DNA of 64,000 nucleotides from Lepus europaeus (Eukaryota; Chordata; Mammalia; Lagomorpha; Leporidae). Each line of letters starts with the position of its first letter. Within the stretch, counting starts at the first letter, position 1. Under the pieces are notes generated by a model, which made no database searches, was not told the DNA's origin, and saw only the letters and a list, made by a program, of their open reading frames with translations. The position numbers and the translations under genes were made by a program. Positions 55,261 through 64,000 of the stretch are shown here, one piece after another. Location of the stretch: assembly GCF_033115175.1 (NCBI RefSeq), contig NC_084827.1, positions 121,427,701 to 121,491,700 of the forward strand, in the 5' to 3' direction.

Positions 55261-57595
55261 TATCGTTTTCCCTCTTTGAAACAGGTGCTTGACAGATTTG
55301 CTGTATTCCTAGGTACGACTTTTATTGAGATTTGCCCCCACTTTTTTTCCCCCTTATGAACCAAACACATTTGGGAAATCATATTTTTAGGCAGTACAAA
55401 TGTGCCATATGTTATATCTAAGTTTCCATCAGTGAACTAGTAGCACAGAACAACCTATAAAGCTTAAAGGAATATTGCATTTTGAGGAGCCTTGTGAATT
55501 GTTAAATATGCTTGATCTTCCTGAATGTTAAGGAAAAGATGAGCCAAAGAAGAACAAGTCTATAAGACTTTTAGCTTGTCAGGTTTTCTGTAACATGTGG
55601 TTGTTGATCGTTCCTTTTTTGCTTTGTCCAGGCCATGGCATTGTTGAGAAATTTGGAGATTGTCTTGTCCACCAGTGATCTTATCAGCAAACTGAGTGCT
55701 TGCTTTTTATTTCAAGTGCCTCGTCCCTGCAGTGTGGGAATCACAGGCCTCTGTGATGAAAGGGACCTTGATAAGAATTCTTTTGTAAATGGGCTAAAAA
55801 TGAATAGTGTCACATCAGATTGGATTGTTGAGTTCTTTGCAATCAGGACAAGTACAGAAATGGATGCTATTATTTAAAATCCAAAGCAAGAGATAAAGGG
55901 TCTTCATTTCCACAGGTCCCCCTGGAATCTTTAATCCTGAGTTGTAGTTTTTCAGTATGCGTTATCACATTTAGAAATTGAGAAATCACAAGATCTCAGG
56001 AACTGTATCCTTGTAATGTGTTAATGCTGGCTGATGTTTATTTCCACATACAGTATAATGTCATTAATTTGGACTCTGCCCATTCTTTTACTTAATGAAA
56101 TGCCTCCAATTTGTCCCCTGAGCCTTGCTGTTGCTACTTTGTGTGGAGTTAGTGTCTTGAGTCGAAAGAAAGCTGTTTTAGACTGCAGGAGCTCCTCCAA
56201 GCTCTCTGTTTTGATAGCCTGAGGTAAGGAAATGGTAGGTGGCTGGTGGATAAGACTTACTTTCTGAATTTCTTTTTATTAAAATAATTCACACAGTTTA
56301 AGAAAAAAATCAAACAGAACTAAAAGACTAAAAACTACTAACTGAAAGGTTAAACAGAGCTAAAAGAAAATGAATAATCCCTTTTCCATCTACCTTAGCG
56401 CCCCAGAGACCAGGATGTTAAACTTTTAGTGGTTTATGCTAATATTTGTCTTCCTATGTGAAAACATGTTATAGTACTTTTTCTTGATTAATCAGTTTTA
56501 AAAATGATTTTTTGAATTTGTTGTATGATAGGCAGGAATTACTTTTCTTAGATCCTTACCTCACATTTTTCTTCTTCCACCCATCCCAGTATAGATTTAT
56601 ATTCATGCAACTTTTTGTTAACTCCCAACTTGCTATTAGATCAGTAGATAATAAATTTCACTAAACAAGCATGTGATTAGCTATTAAATCAGTAGATAAT
56701 AAATGTTCACTGATGGAGCACATGATTAACTATCATTACTTCTTTTCTACTAGAACCCTATTTTTGTTGAGTTACTAATTTAACATTTTGTTTAGTGTCT
56801 TATGTAGCTGTCACAGTGATTATCCAGTGGAATAAATGCTCAAAAATACCAGATGATCTGTCAATTCTGTCTGTTCCTTTTTTTTTTTTTTTTTGCATTC
56901 TTTCATGGACTTTTTTTTTTCTATATTCTTTTATCTTCCTTTATCTTCCACATGTTAGACTGTTGCTCTCCAGGACTATTGCTTGGCTCGTTGGTCATTC
57001 TGAGACCTTCTTTGTACTTTAGTCTCATATTAGATCTTTGCTTATTAGACCCTATTACATCCTATGAATTCCTGTTTCTTGTTTTGCTATCCTCTAAGCT
57101 TATCCACCAATGGCAGTCAAAATTTTTAGGCTTTCCAAGCCAGAAAATGTCTCTACTCTTGACTGAGTGATAGTTTGGAGCCTGTTAAATAATTTTCCCT
57201 GTAAATTTTAAAGGCAGTGATCCATGTCTTACAGCATTCAGTATTACTCTGAGCACTCTTGCGCCATTCCTTTCCATGGGGCTGTTTTTCGTTTCTGGAA
57301 GCCCTTTGAAGCTTCTCTTTATCTCTGACATTTCATAGTGTTGTATGTATGGGTCTTCATCTTTAACTGAAATGTGGAGCCTTTCAACTAGAAGGCGTGT
57401 TTATTTCAGATGTGAACAGGCATGTTCAGGATGGTATGGCCATAGACAGCTTCTCTGTTTTAGTTCTGGGAAATTTTGTGTGTGTTTTAAATAATTTTCT
57501 CTGTCCTGTTTTTATAGAATTGCTGTTATTTTAATGTTGGACTTCCCAGATTGACCCTCTCATTAAAAAAATTTTATTTGCATCTTAAATTGCAG
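55261..57595 (+). other. SINE-free sequence downstream of PLEKHA3
   Basis: No exon or CSINE. A weak old L1 3'-like stretch may lie at about 56275-56560, and a 48-bp tandem duplication lies at 56632-56728. Could include distal 3' UTR. Confidence 0.4.
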
Positions 57596-57830
57596 TATAG
57601 GTTGAGTATCCATTATCTGAAATATTTAGGACCAGAAGTGTTTCAAATTTTCCAGTTTCTTCATTTTGGAATATCTGCATAGAATTTACTAGTTGAGCAC
57701 CCCAAACAGAAAATATGAAATTTGAAGTGCTCCAAAATCCAAAACATTTTGAGTATCATGTCTATGCTCAAAAAGTATTGAATTTTGGAGCATTTCAGGT
57801 TTTTGGATTATGAATGCTAATCCTATGTTT
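57596..57830. mobile_element. Tigger-type DNA transposon, internally deleted
   Basis: Left end ggttgagtatccattatctgaaatatttaggaccagaagtgtttc and right end gaattttggagcatttcaggtttttggattatgaatgctaatcc are inverted partners; same family as 25655-26433. Confidence 0.6.
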
Positions 57831-58648
57831 TTATTGTCTTCCAGTTCTTCTATTGAATTTTATCTGCGTATTTTAAAATTTCTGAAATTTTTTTCTATGT
57901 TCCTTTTTCATGAAACCCTTTTATTATTTAATGTTTTCTTATACCTCCTTGATAATGTAAGTTTGTATTTTTTCCTCAGATCTTTGCTGTTTCTTGCATT
58001 GTATGTTTTTTTCATGTTTGATTTTCTGTTTGGGCTTTGTCTTTTCATTCTGAAGCCTTTCCTAAGAAGCTGGAGAGATCATCCATTCATATTAGTCACA
58101 TGCTACAAAGCTAATTTCATTGGTGTTCATGTGTTGGCCAGGTTTATCAGTTGTCTCAAGGACGATCATGCTGAGGGCCACTTTTTTCTTTTGAGATCTC
58201 CTAAATTTCTGTGGATGTCAGTTTCTCTAGAAAAGTGGGTTCTGGCAGTAGGGCAGGAGAAGAGGGCTGAGTATTCTCAGGTTTGTTTTTTTTTTTATGA
58301 TAACTTTCAATTAATTCCTATATTTTCAGTCTCTCTTTTGCCTCACCCAACCCAAATCCTCCTCCATGCTGGTGACCCTCAGGTTCAGTGTGTCCTGTAG
58401 ATGGAAAGTTAGGGTGCATCAGTTGGCTGACTGTGGAGGGAGAGTTCAACACTCTTCAGTCTTCTATTCCTAACTTCACTTTCATATGTCATTCCCACCT
58501 GCAGTACCCAGTGCTTCCAATGTTCTGAGCTCTTCAGGTGCTTGGTGGGGTGCATTTTTTGGCTTCTCCCTTTTTGGTATGTAGGCTTTAACTTCCTCCA
58601 CTCTGCTACCTCAGTAATCAGACCTCCTACTGTTTTTTTTTTTTTTTA
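57831..58648. other. Unassigned intergenic sequence
   Basis: Long open frames here are T-rich and show no recognisable protein. Confidence 0.4.
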
Positions 58649-58649
58649 A

Positions 58650-58964
58650 ACTTTTCTCTTAAGATTTATTTTATTTATTTGAAAGAGTGACAAAGAGAGG
58701 TAGAGACAGAGAAGAGAGAGAGAGGTCCACTGATTCACTCCCCAAATGGCCACTGTGGTCGGAGCTGAGCCGATCCGAAGCCAGGAGCCAGGAGCTTCTT
58801 TCGTGTCTCCCATGTGGATGCAAGGGCCCAAGGATTTAGGCCATCCTCTGCTGCTTTTTCAGGTGTATCAGCAGGAAGCTAGATTTGAAGTGGAGCAGCT
58901 GGAACTGCTCCCATATGGGATGCTGATGCTGCAGGCTGGGGATTTAGCCCACTGTGCCACAGAA
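58650..58964 (-). mobile_element. CSINE
   Basis: Reverse: aagatttattttatttatttgaaagagtg ... cccactgtgccacag. Confidence 0.85.
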
Positions 58965-58995
58965 GTTTTTTTTTTTTTAACTTTTAAAAATTTGT

Positions 58996-59277
58996 AGGGG
59001 CTTGCGCTGTGGCATAGCAGGCCTGCAGTGCCGGCATCCCATATGGGCACCGGTTGGGGTCCTGGCTGCTCTGCTTCCCATCCAGCTCTCTGCTGTGGCC
59101 TGGAAAGCAGTGGAGGATGGCCCAAGCTCCTGGCTCTTGGCTTCATATCAGCTCAGCTTTGGCCATTGTGGCCAGTTGGGGAGTGAACCAGCGGATGGAA
59201 GACCTCTTTCTCTCTGCCTCTCCTCTCTCTGTGTAACTCTGACCTTCAAATAAATAAATAATAAAAATCTTTAAAAA
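58996..59277 (+). mobile_element. CSINE
   Basis: ggggcttgcgctgtggcatagcagg ... ttcaaataaataaataataaaaatc. Confidence 0.87.
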
Positions 59278-59335
59278 ATTGTATAAAGGGAACAGATTTC
59301 ATGTATTTCATATATACAGTTGTGTTTGTGTGTTT

Positions 59336-59519
59336 TTAAGACTTATTTATTTATTTGAAAGGCAGAGTTACAGAGAGGCAGAGGCAGAGAGAGAGAGGTC
59401 TTCCATCTGCTGGTTCACTCCCCAGATGGCCACAACTGTCAGAGCTGTGCTGATCCAAAGCCAGGAGCCAGGAGCTTCTTCCAGGTCTCCCACGTGGGTA
59501 CAGGGTCCCAAGGACTTGG
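59336..59519 (-). mobile_element. CSINE, 5' half missing
   Basis: Reverse: aagacttatttatttatttgaaaggcag ... gtcccaaggacttggc, then unique sequence. Confidence 0.83.
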
Positions 59520-59658
59520 CTGTTTTTTTAATTTTTACAATGACATACTTTCAATTTTCTTTTTAATCACAAGCTTAACCCTCCTTTGTAAACTCTGCTG
59601 TGATCTCATGGCTTTATAGTCTGTTCTCTTTGTGCATTAATACCTTCTATATTCCTTT

Positions 59659-59992
59659 TTTTTAATGGGTGTATTTTATTTATTTGAAAGACAGACTTAT
59701 AGAGAGAGGTAGAGACAGAATAAAAGGTCTTCCATCCTCTGGTTTACTCCCCAGATGGCTGCAACGGCCGGAGCTGCACCAATCCGAAGCCAGGAGCCAG
59801 GAGCTTCCTCTGGGTCTCCCACGTGGGTGCAGGAGCCCAAGGACTTGAGCCATCCTCTACTGCTATCCCAGGCCACAGCAGAGAGCTGGACTGGAAGGGG
59901 AGCATCTGGGACTAGAACTGGCACCCATATGGGATGCCTGCGCTTCAGGCCAGGGCTTTAACCCACCACACCACAGTGCCAGCCCCATTGTT
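59659..59992 (-). mobile_element. CSINE
   Basis: Target duplication tatattccttt at 59648-59658 and 59993-60003; ends cacagtgccagcccc. Confidence 0.9.
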
Positions 59993-60159
59993 TATATTCC
60001 TTTAATGTCTTTTTGAAGTGGTTGTAGAAGCAGAGGAGATAAATTCAGCTGAGCAGTCCACCATGTTTAAAAGAAGTCTAGATTTAAATCAAATAGTGTG
60101 CAGAAAATAAAATTTCTTATTCATTCTTTCCATTCTAATGATTTTCAATTCATATAGTT

Positions 60160-60660
60160 TTACTGTACTAACTACCTCATAGGGTTGTTACAAGGATTAG
60201 AGGAATCAATTCATAAAAAGCCTTAAAACAGGCCGGCCCTGCGGCTCACTAAGCTAATCCTCCGCCTTGAGGCGCCGACATAGCGGGTTCTAGTCCCGGT
60301 CGGGGCGCCGGATTCTGTCCCAGTTGCCCCTCTTCCAGGCCAGCTCTCTGCTGTGGCCCGGGAGTGCAGAGGAGGATGGCCCAAGTGCTTGGGCCCTGCA
60401 CTCCATGGGAGACCAGGAGAAGCACCTGGCTTCTGCCATCGGATCAGCGCGGTGCGCCAGCCGCAGTGCGCCGGCCGCGGCGGCCATTGGAGAGTGAACC
60501 AACGGCAAAGGAAGACCTTTCTCTCTGTCTCTCTCTCTCACTGTCCACTCTGCCTGTCCAAAAAAAAAAAAAAAAAAAAAAAAAGGCTTAAAACAGTATA
60601 CATTAAACAACTGTTAGCTATTATTATTACTGTTGTTGCCATTGTTATTACTAGTATCAT
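60160..60660 (+). repeat. MIR split by a CSINE
   Basis: actacctcatagggttgttacaaggattagagg ... (CSINE) ... cattaaacaactgttagctattattattac is continuous MIR sequence. Confidence 0.7.
60231..60586 (+). mobile_element. CSINE, young A-tail type
   Basis: ggccggccctgcggctcactaagc ... A tail; target duplication cttaaaaca at 60222-60230 and 60587-60595. Confidence 0.93.
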
Positions 60661-61200
60661 TCTTAGTATTCCATTTGGACTTGAATGAACATTGTTTTAT
60701 CATAGAAACATGTATTACTCGGAGCTAAAATCTAGTGTTTGATAATACTGACTGCATTTAACTAGACTTCACCAACAGATGTTGTTATCTTTCTCAGACA
60801 CTATAAATCCTTAAGGGATATAATCAGTAATAGTTACTTTTAAAAGTTTTAAAAAGAATGCAGTAATTTTGATGTGCTTTTAAGCTTTATTGGCATTCTG
60901 TTTTTAGTCATATAACTATGAAGTATTGAAAATAAGATTATAGAAATGACATACTAATCTTTAAAGATGTAGATAATACTCTGAACACGTTGAGTATAGG
61001 ATAGAGAAGTCGTAGATTTTCATCACTGTATCCACAGCCTTTCTGTGAGTGGTTATATACCTTTCAGAGAATACAATGCCTGCATTTATTCAATGAATAA
61101 GCTTTTTTTTTTTTTGTAATCAAAGTGTTTTGGGGAAAGTTCTATTTAGGTGCCATATTCAGGTTTTTTATCCCTAAGTTTTTTTTTTCTTGTATGTTAA
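60661..61200. other. Unassigned intergenic sequence
   Basis: Nothing recognised. Confidence 0.4.
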
Positions 61201-61204
61201 TTTT

Positions 61205-61870
61205 TTAAATTTGAGAAGGGGATAGGCACACAGAGAAAGACACAGAGGGCTGGCACTGCGGCTCACTAGGCTAATCCTCCACCTGCAGTGCCGGCACACC
61301 GGGTTCTAGTCCTGGTCGGGGCACCGGATTCTGTCCAGTTGCTCCTCTTCCAGTCCAGCTCTCTGATGTGGCCCGGGAGGGCAGTGGAGGATGGCCCAGG
61401 TCCTTGGGCCCTGCACCCGCATGGGAGACCAGGAGAAGCACCTGGCTCCTGCCCTTGGATCAGCACGGTGCACTGGCCGCAGCGGCCATTGTGGGGTGAA
61501 CCAATGGAGAAGGGAGACCTTTCTCTCTGTCTCTCTCTCTCACTGTCCACTCTGCCTGTCAGAAACAACAACAACAACAACAACAACAACAAAACAAACC
61601 GAAAGACAGAGAAAATTTCCATCCTCTGGTTCTCTCTCCAAATGCCCACAGAAGGGTGGGGGTGTGGGTGTGGGTGCAAAAGCAGGAGCCAGGAATTCAA
61701 TCCAGAACTCCCACATGGGTGGCGGGAACCTAGTAACTCAGGGTATCACTGCTTCTCCCCGGGTCTGCATTAGGAGGAAGTTAGAGTTGGGAGGTTGGAT
61801 CCCAGGCTTTCCGCTGTGGTACAAAGATTTCCTAACTGATGTCTTAACTGGTCCACCAAACACTCACTTC
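61205..61870 (-). mobile_element. Old CSINE split by a younger CSINE
   Basis: Reverse pieces at 61205-61247 and about 61601-61870 (aatttccatcctctggttctctctcc ... ggtccaccaaacactcac). Confidence 0.65.
61248..61600 (+). mobile_element. CSINE, young, with (CAA)n tail
   Basis: ggctggcactgcggctcactaggc ... tgcctgtcagaaa then (caa)9-10. Flanks share gaaagacacagag / gaaagacagaga. Confidence 0.88.
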
Positions 61871-61925
61871 TGTTAATGTTTTAAAGCAATTGTGTTCTAG
61901 GTAGAAGCCACTCTGAGACTAGATT

Positions 61926-62238
61926 TTTTTAAAAAAAAGTATGTATTTATTTGAAAGGCAGAGTTAGAGAAAGAAAGAGAGATCTTCCATCTGCTGTGTC
62001 ACTCCTCAAATGGCCACAGTGGCCTAAGCTGGGCTGATCCGAAGCCAGGAGCCAGGAGCTTCTTCTGGGTCTCCCACATGGGTGCAGGGGCCCAAGCACT
62101 TAGGCCATCTTCCACTGGTTTTCCCAAGCCACTAGCAGGGAGTTGGATGAGAAGTGGAGCAGCAGGGACTCTAACTGGTGCCCTTATGGGATGCCAGCAC
62201 TGCAAACAGTGGCTTTACCTGCCACGCCGCAGTGCTGA
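61926..62238 (-). mobile_element. CSINE
   Basis: Reverse copy; flanked by ctgagactagattttt (ending about 61928) and ctgagcctagattttt (from about 62238), a 16-bp duplication with one mismatch. Confidence 0.87.
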
Positions 62239-62254
62239 CTGAGCCTAGATTTTT

Positions 62255-64000
62255 AAATTCCTTTCTTTTAGGCATTTTAATTGTCTTGTGTCTGGTCAAG
62301 AGCGTGATTCTAATTCATAGAAGTGAAGTGGGAGTAGAAAATCACACTTTTTTGGAGAGTGAGCTGTATACTTTGGGAGGGGATTTTCACGTGTTAGAAC
62401 ATTGGGTTCTCACGAGGGTAGAATGTGGTGGTTGTGACATGGCTGTGAACGCCAGTACTGCTAGAGATGAGGAGTTTTTCTACTGCAGGAACAGGCAGAT
62501 GCTTCGTGTGAATAAAACTCGTGGTAAGTCCTCAGACCAACTTCGGTCGTGAGGATGAAGCAGGAGGATGTCGGTGTGGTGGAACAGTGCCTGCTGTTAC
62601 AGCATGGACATGCTGCATGTCTCCCGGTACTGCACGTGACTTTCATTGTTGTTTTGGGCCCCCTTGGTGTGCACTTGGATATTTCATCTCTGGAGCTTCG
62701 ATGTCTACCTCTTTGGAGCCCCTTTTTTCAGCCTCTTCTAATGCAGTAGCTAATCTAGTATATTTCCTAGGATGGAATTTGCCCTTTCTGTCCTGTGGTT
62801 TGCCCTCCTTCCCCTGTCTTTGGTTGGTATCTTGATAAAACGTTTTTGAACGTTTACTGTGGACCAGCTGCTTTACTTCAGTGTTTAGCCTAGTAACAGA
62901 GTTATTAAAGTACAAAATTATAAGAGCAACCAAGATGCAGGAGCCAAGATGAACTCCTATGTGATTGATTAGAATGATATTATATTAATCTGAAAATAGT
63001 GTTTAATATGTTTATTTAGTATTTTAGTTTGTATGCTTCTTGATTTTTTTGGACTAGGGTTAGGTGTTGAATAACTAATCTAGAACTTATCCACAAAACC
63101 CAGAATTTATGGCAAGATAGATGAAGTTTTGGTTAATTGCTAAAGATAAATCCATTAAATCACCATCCTTTTGAAATCAGTGAGGGGTAGTTCCCATGGG
63201 TAATTATTTTGAATATCAGAGATAAATGTGCAGCTGTGTAATGCATTTCCTCAGTTTATTCTGTTGGATGGGAGGAGGATGCTGTTGATATTCTTTGTGC
63301 TTTTGGAAGTTGGCGGAGAACATTGTTTCACCCCTTTAAATCTTAATACAGTGTGAATTCCCAGGTTTGGCAGCTTAGGAGAGTTCAGAACAAAAGAGAG
63401 AGAGTGGTGTCCCAGTGGGATCCGTTGCCACTGGGAGCTATGTCCACACACTCCTTCTCCTCCCATTCTCTGCAAGTGTTGGTAGAAGTTGTCGTCATGG
63501 GTGAGTGAAGAATCATGTGTCACCTATCTGCAAGGGAAGTGTTGTGGGGAAACCCATCCGTCTCCCTCAGTGCTGTCATCTTCCTGTCCCAGCGTTTGGA
63601 CTTAAAATTCCCAAAGAACTGGGTGTGTACCACCTTTCCTCTTTTTAAAAGTAATACCTGAATATATGCCCTTTGTTAAGCAATCATTTAAGCAATATGG
63701 ATAAACCTCAATTCACCTTGATGCCAACTTGCCCAGGTGTAACCACTCTTTTTTTCTGTGTCTTCTTCCAGACCTTTTCCCTATGGGTTGACTTTTGCAC
63801 TATATGGATGCATTTTGCGGTAGTCTGGATTAGCTTAAAGAAACAGTGACACATTTATTTGATGCCACCTGTAATGAAGAAGAAGGTTGCTCTGTGTACA
63901 TTACTTCAATGTTTTTGTGTGTGGCAGTTGAATAATTCTGGCTCCTACCATTGTTGTCTCGACAGGTGATCCCTCGTTTTTGGTTTTTAGTCCCTCTGTG
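62255..64000. other. Unassigned intergenic sequence to the window end
   Basis: No CSINE in 1.7 kb. A stretch at about 63640-63790 (aaagtaatacctg ... gtaaccactc ... tcttccagacctttt) resembles an old L1 3' end. No titin-like reading frame on either strand. Confidence 0.4.

Noticed and set aside
55635..55877. 80-residue frame downstream of PLEKHA3
   Set aside because: No recognised domain, no splice context, and it falls in possible 3' UTR; kept as unassigned.
57810..58400. 196-residue hydrophobic frame
   Set aside because: The Phe/Leu content follows from T-rich DNA, and the start overlaps a Tigger end.
62255..64000. 3' end of TTN, expected next to PLEKHA3 by synteny
   Set aside because: No minus-strand frame shows Ig/Fn3 or M-line titin sequence; the gene probably starts beyond the window.

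Overview
The window looks like nuclear DNA of a leporid lagomorph, most likely rabbit (Oryctolagus cuniculus) or a close relative. Two lines of evidence support this. First, roughly 60 copies (about one per kb) of a lagomorph-type, tRNA-derived C-repeat SINE (CSINE) are scattered on both strands, together with rabbit-like L1 3' ends. Second, three split protein-coding genes lie in the mammalian order PJVK - FKBP7 - PLEKHA3, the block next to TTN on human chromosome 2q31. Species and repeat-family names come from recognition of the sequence, not from a database search.

Layout. Bases 1-2.75 kb hold the last three coding exons of PJVK (+), with in-frame splice junctions and a poly(A) signal. Bases 2.8-7.4 kb are a repeat-filled convergent intergenic region that includes a MaLR-like solo LTR. 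FKBP7 (-) runs from its start codon at 19384 to its HDEL stop at 7508 in four coding exons (217 codons). A CpG-rich promoter lies at about 19.38-19.68 kb. A second, larger CpG island (21.42-22.2 kb) covers the start of PLEKHA3 (+), so FKBP7 and PLEKHA3 are head to head with start codons 2.6 kb apart. PLEKHA3 has eight coding exons between 21976 and 53355 that join to exactly 300 codons. Its 3' UTR begins at 53356, and several AATAAA signals follow up to about 55.24 kb. From about 55.3 kb to the end I see only repeats and unassigned sequence; no TTN exon is visible.

The genes do unrelated jobs. PJVK (pejvakin) is a gasdermin-family protein needed in auditory hair cells and neurons. FKBP7 is an ER-lumen peptidyl-prolyl isomerase with two EF-hands. 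PLEKHA3 (FAPP1) is a PI4P- and ARF1-binding adaptor of the trans-Golgi. They are neighbours by conserved synteny, not an operon. I found no CRISPR, phage, plasmid or other novel system. The noteworthy features are evolutionary or structural: dated nests of transposons, insertions with perfect target-site duplications, inverted SINE pairs around PLEKHA3 exons, a weak PLEKHA3 exon 5 donor, a SINE tail next to an acceptor, and SINE-poor stretches that may be regulatory or 3' UTR.
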